A DNA stretch of 64,000 bases from Burkholderia sp. SRS-W-2-2016 (lineage in GTDB: Bacteria > Pseudomonadota > Gammaproteobacteria > Burkholderiales > Burkholderiaceae): NCBI RefSeq assembly GCF_001931485.1, contig NZ_MSDV01000051.1, positions 1 to 64,000 of the forward strand, given 5' to 3'. Positions 60,743 to 64,000 of the stretch are shown in pieces (positions within the stretch are counted from its first letter, which is position 1; each line of letters starts with the position of its first letter). Made by a program: the position numbers and the translations under genes. The notes beneath the pieces were generated by a model, which was not told where the DNA came from, did no database searches, and saw only the letters and a list, made by a program, of their open reading frames with translations.

Positions 60743-61695
60743 CTTTCACGATCACCTATCTGTTCTGGCTGCTGGGCGTCGTGCTGCTGATCGTCGGCGG
60801 GATGATCGTGCTCGATCGCGAGCATCCGCGCCGCTTCACCGCCGGCGGCTTCTGGATTCTGTATGCGTTGATTTTTCTGATCGGCGACCGGCTGCCACCC
60901 GCGCTGGTCGGCGTCGCGGTGATCGCGATGGCGGTGATCGCCGGCTTCGGCGGGGTGACAGCGGGCAAGCCGAAGACGTTGTCGCTGGAGGCGCGCATCG
61001 CCAGCGCCACGCGGCTGCGCAACAAGCTGTTCGTGCCCGCGCTGACGATTCCGGTCGTCACCGTCGTCATCACGCTCGCGGCGAGTCATCTCGTGTTCGG
61101 TGGCGTGCCGCTGATCGAGAAGGCCAACGTGACGCTGATCGGTTTCGGGATCGGCTGCGTGATCGCGCTGGCCATCGCGTGCGTGATCACGCGCGACACG
61201 GTCGGGCAATCGATGAAGGAAGCGCGCCGCCTCGTCGATGCGCTTTCGTGGGCGGCGGTGCTGCCGCAGATGCTCGGGATGCTCGGCCTCGTGTTCTCCG
61301 ACGCGGGCGTCGGCAAGGCGGTCGCGCACGTGACCACGTCGTATATCAGCCTCGATTACCGGTTCGTCGCGGTCGCGGTGTACTGCATCGGCATGGCGCT
61401 GTTCACGATGGTGATGGGCAACGGCTTCGCCGCGTTTCCGGTGATGACGGGCGGCGTCGGCGTACCGATTCTGGTCGGCGTGTTCCACGGCAACCCGGCG
61501 GTAATGGCCGCGATCGGGATGTTCTCCGGCTACTGCGGCACGCTGATGACGCCGATGGCCGCGAACTTCAACATGGTGCCGGCCGCGCTGCTCGAACTGC
61601 CCGACAAGAACGCGGTGATCAAGGTGCAGGTGCCCACTGCGCTCACGTTGCTGGTGATCAATATCTTCCTGCTGAATTTCCTGATGTTTTTGTAG
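60739..61695 (+). CDS. DUF979 membrane protein (permease component)
   Basis: 318 residues, start overlapping the DUF969 stop as ATGA. About nine hydrophobic segments, with GFWILYALIFLIGDRLPPAL near the N-terminus and GMALFTMVMGNGFAAFPVMT followed by GGVGVPIL in the second half. It forms the second half of the DUF969/DUF979 transporter pair. Confidence 0.87.
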   Translation: MTFTITYLFWLLGVVLLIVGGMIVLDREHPRRFTAGGFWILYALIFLIGDRLPPALVGVAVIAMAVIAGFGGVTAGKPKTLSLEARIASATRLRNKLFVPALTIPVVTVVITLAASHLVFGGVPLIEKANVTLIGFGIGCVIALAIACVITRDTVGQSMKEARRLVDALSWAAVLPQMLGMLGLVFSDAGVGKAVAHVTTSYISLDYRFVAVAVYCIGMALFTMVMGNGFAAFPVMTGGVGVPILVGVFHGNPAVMAAIGMFSGYCGTLMTPMAANFNMVPAALLELPDKNAVIKVQVPTALTLLVINIFLLNFLMFL

Positions 61696-61887
61696 GAGGC
61701 GGGTTTGGGGCGGGGACACACGCGAGCGTCGGCACTACGAGAAAACTACGAGAAATCGCGCTAAACCCCGCACAAACCCTCCCCGCCCGCACCCTTCAGA
61801 AAGCCCTTGAACTGCCGTACTACCGGTCTGACACGGTGAAACCCTGTTTCAACACCGGTATGCATAGTTCATAAAAAGGAAAATCAA

Positions 61888-63249
61888 GTGCGGAAGTCTC
61901 ACATCACGATCAGGATGCGGATCCTGGCGATATTCGGCAGCTGCGTCGCGCTGACCTTTTTCACCGGCCTCGCGGGCATCGTCGCTTTGTCGCAGTTGGG
62001 TGCCGATGCGGCGGCCCGTCCGCTCGTCGGCGCGCTTGTCGTGATGGCCTGGCTCGGCACCGCGATCGCGCTGTACGGCGGTTTGCAGTTGCACCGGATC
62101 ATCTGCGGCGGCCTGATCCGCCAGCGCAAGAAGTTCGAGGAGATCGCCGACACGCTCGACGTGTCGCGCCGCGCGGCGAGCCCGCGGATGGACGAGTTCG
62201 GTCTGGCCGCGGTCGCGTTCGACGCGCTGTTGCGGCGGATCGAGGCAAACATCGTGATCGTGCGCTCGTCGACCGATTCGGTCAGCACCGCGACCCGCGA
62301 AATCGCCGCCGGCAATCTCGATCTGTCCGCGCGCACCGAGGAACAGGCGGCGTCGCTCGAACAGACCGCGGCGAGCATGACGCAGCTCACCGAGACGGTG
62401 AAGCACAACGCCGACAACGCCCGCCAGGCCAACTCGCTCGCGACCAGCGCGGCGAGCAAGGCCGCCGCCGGCAACGACGCGGTGCAGGCGATGGCCGCGA
62501 CGATCGGCCGGATCAGCGGCAGTTCGAGCAAGATTTCGGAGATCACCGGCGTGATCGAAGGGATCGCGTTCCAGACCAACATCCTCGCGCTGAACGCGGC
62601 GGTCGAAGCGGCGCGCGCCGGCGAACAGGGGCGCGGCTTCGCGGTCGTCGCAAGCGAAGTGCGCAGCCTCGCGCAGCGTTCGGCGGCGGCGGCCAAGGAG
62701 ATCAAGGAGCTGATCGGCTCGTCGGTGGCGATGATCCAGGACGGTTCGACGCAAGCGGTCGAAGTGAGCACCGTGATGGGCGAAGTGACGACGGTGATCC
62801 GCCAGGTGTCGGATATCGTCGGCGAGATCGCGGCGGCGTCGGAGGAACAGAGCCGCGGGATCGAGCAGGTCAATCAGGCGGTCAACCAGATGGACGAGGT
62901 CACGCAGCAGAACGCGGCGCTCGTCGAGGAAGCGGCGGCCGCCGCGCAGTCGCTGGAGGAACAGGCGGGCAAACTGGCCGGCGTGGTCGCGACGTTCAAG
63001 GTGGCCGGCAGCGAGCCGGCCGCACGCGGCGCGGCGCCTCAGTTGGCGAAGCAACGCGCGGCGGTAGCGCCCGCGCCGCGCGCCGTATCCTCCGCGTCGT
63101 CCGCGTCGTATGAACCGGCGGCGGCGAAGCCGGTATCGAAGCCGGCCGCGCCGGCTGCCGGCGAGCGCAACGTTGCGCCGAAAGCGCCGGCCGCGCGACT
63201 CGAACCCGCGCTCGCCGCAGGCTCCGACGCCGACTGGCAAACTTTCTAA
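61888..63249 (+). CDS. methyl-accepting chemotaxis protein with minimal periplasmic loop and C-terminal pentapeptide
   Basis: 453 residues, GTG start with an AAGGAAA ribosome-binding site. Two transmembrane segments (about 11-35 and 45-66) are separated by only about ten residues (QLGADAAARP), so there is no extracytoplasmic ligand-binding domain. A HAMP-like linker follows (about 67-115), then a long methylated helical hairpin with the conserved tip GIAFQTNILALNAAVEAARA. The Ala/Pro-rich tail ends in DWQTF, a pentapeptide like NWETF of E. coli Tar, which tethers CheR and CheB. Signals are probably sensed at the membrane or from the cytoplasm. Confidence 0.92.
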   Translation: MRKSHITIRMRILAIFGSCVALTFFTGLAGIVALSQLGADAAARPLVGALVVMAWLGTAIALYGGLQLHRIICGGLIRQRKKFEEIADTLDVSRRAASPRMDEFGLAAVAFDALLRRIEANIVIVRSSTDSVSTATREIAAGNLDLSARTEEQAASLEQTAASMTQLTETVKHNADNARQANSLATSAASKAAAGNDAVQAMAATIGRISGSSSKISEITGVIEGIAFQTNILALNAAVEAARAGEQGRGFAVVASEVRSLAQRSAAAAKEIKELIGSSVAMIQDGSTQAVEVSTVMGEVTTVIRQVSDIVGEIAAASEEQSRGIEQVNQAVNQMDEVTQQNAALVEEAAAAAQSLEEQAGKLAGVVATFKVAGSEPAARGAAPQLAKQRAAVAPAPRAVSSASSASYEPAAAKPVSKPAAPAAGERNVAPKAPAARLEPALAAGSDADWQTF

Positions 63250-63280
63250 TCCTTCCGCCACGGGCCGGGTTTTTACCCGG

Positions 63281-63320
63281 CCTCACCCCGCCTCACCCCG
63301 CCTCGCTCCGTTTCACCCCG
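63281..63320. repeat. short tandem repeat of a 10-bp unit
   Basis: CCTCACCCCG occurs twice exactly and twice in degenerate form (CCTCGCTCCG, TTTCACCCCG). The last unit overlaps the final codons of the TraB/GumN gene. A perfect hairpin GGCCGGGT-TTTT-ACCCGGCC lies just before it (63264-63283). Confidence 0.6.
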
Positions 63321-64000
63321 GTTCAACCACGAACCCATGCTGCCGCAACAACTGCAGCACGCCCTTCGGCCCACCCAGATGCAGCGCGCCGATTGCGACG
63401 AACACCGGTTTATTCGGCGCCGCCAGCTGCAGCATCCGATTGACGAAGCGCCGATTGCGCTCGTAGACGATCCGGTTATCGATCGTCTCGGACACCCGCT
63501 TGTCGCGCGCGAGCTTCTCCGATTTCGCGACCTGCCACGCGGCGATCGCATCGGCATCGCCGACCCGCCACAGCCGATGCAGCTTGCGCACGTCCTCGAC
63601 GTTCTGCGCGGGCGTCTGCACCAGGTCCTGCGCGAGCATTTCGCGCTGCTGCGCGGCCGATAGTCCGGTGAACGCGCGCATCTGCTGCGCGAGCGTCTCC
63701 AGCCCGACGATCTTGCCGCGCGTCTTCAGATACACGTTCTGTAATTGCGCCTCGGTGCCGTACTCGGTCTGCAGACCGGCCGACAGCGAGTCGTAGGTCT
63801 CGACGACCAGCGACGCGAGCCACGGCCGCATCTTCTTGATCGCATCGAGCGCGGCCGGATTGCCGCGCAGCCGCAGCGCGAGCTTGTGCCACAGCGGCTC
63901 GGGCAACAGCCCCGGCAGACAGTCGCGCTTGCAGATGCCGTACTTGGACACGTCGTCCTGCGACACCAGCAGTTCGTCGGGGGAGAGTTCGAGCGCGAGC
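63313..64000 (-). CDS. TraB/GumN-family protein (5' end outside the window)
   Basis: At least 228 residues; the frame is still open at the right edge (LALELSPDELLVSQDDVSKY). The C-terminal family block FVAIGALHLGGPKGVLQLLR, then QHGFVVEPG, and GLETLAQQMRAFTGLSA in the middle fit bacterial TraB/GumN proteins, which are predicted metal-dependent proteases related to Tiki. Its signal peptide and first motif would be outside the window. A short internal GTG at 63966 is not a real start. Confidence 0.85.
   Translation of the reverse strand, partial: LALELSPDELLVSQDDVSKYGICKRDCLPGLLPEPLWHKLALRLRGNPAALDAIKKMRPWLASLVVETYDSLSAGLQTEYGTEAQLQNVYLKTRGKIVGLETLAQQMRAFTGLSAAQQREMLAQDLVQTPAQNVEDVRKLHRLWRVGDADAIAAWQVAKSEKLARDKRVSETIDNRIVYERNRRFVNRMLQLAAPNKPVFVAIGALHLGGPKGVLQLLRQHGFVVEPG

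Noticed and set aside
63281..63320. CRISPR-like array.
   Set aside because: The unit is only 10 bp, immediately tandem and without spacers, so it is a simple short repeat; no cas genes occur in the window.

Overview
The window reads as a stretch of a GC-rich Burkholderiaceae main chromosome, most likely Paraburkholderia or Burkholderia. The reasons are the paaABCDE - DUF1835 - TetR gene order, the split catabolic and core gene content, the OmpW-linked lipoproteins, and coding bias strong enough to create very long antisense shadow frames. No tRNA, CRISPR array or intact transposase was seen. All assignments come from reading the sequence and its translations; no database search was run.

Layout. 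1-250: the leader and promoter of an rRNA operon that runs leftward off the window. 284-3302: a GDSL esterase and an FAD-dependent oxidoreductase. 3443-8939: the phenylacetyl-CoA epoxidase operon paaABCDE, with a perfect palindromic operator, followed by a DUF1835 protein and a TetR regulator. 9286-16123: a GNAT protein, an Lrp-type regulator divergent from 4-hydroxyphenylpyruvate dioxygenase, and a giant indolepyruvate oxidoreductase; with paa this makes an aromatic amino-acid catabolism neighbourhood. 16301-23752: malic enzyme, an MFS permease, pyrE, a PEBP-like protein, a flavodoxin-fold protein and argC. 24253-28041: two tandem paralogous lipoproteins and an OmpW-family barrel. 28262-34355: transporters, a dehydrogenase, a Mut7-C protein, IclR, DMT and small hypotheticals. 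34356-34943: a gene-free, AT-richer patch with two perfect DnaA boxes and six GTTAAC palindromes. 34944-39567: envelope lipoprotein, transglycosylase, small proteins, one frameshifted gene and a di-haem peroxidase.

The most striking region is about 40741-44146, a visibly lower-GC island squeezed between a truncated phosphoesterase gene and the 3' end of glmS. Its right end starts 23 bp beyond the glmS stop, where Tn7-family elements insert, and carries a TGT...ACA-type terminus with two 17-bp direct repeats 25 bp apart. It therefore looks like the remnant of a Tn7-like element whose other end was deleted into the phosphoesterase gene. Its best-preserved cargo is a three-gene operon under a strong LexA-type box: a possible Nmad/EVE-like protein, an XRE plus ImmA/IrrE-type metalloprotease, and a PIN-domain nuclease. 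The three genes are joined by two GTGA overlaps. This is my main candidate for a DNA-damage-triggered defence or toxin module.

44170-64000 is ordinary core chromosome: glmS, glmU, ttcA, folB, a pteridine-reductase-like SDR, a MidA-type methyltransferase, cca, GST, an NDUFA9-like protein, a soluble lytic transglycosylase, 5-formyl-THF cyclo-ligase, the 5-oxoprolinase genes pxpBCA with a DUF969/DUF979 permease pair, a chemoreceptor with almost no periplasmic domain, and a TraB/GumN protein cut by the window edge.
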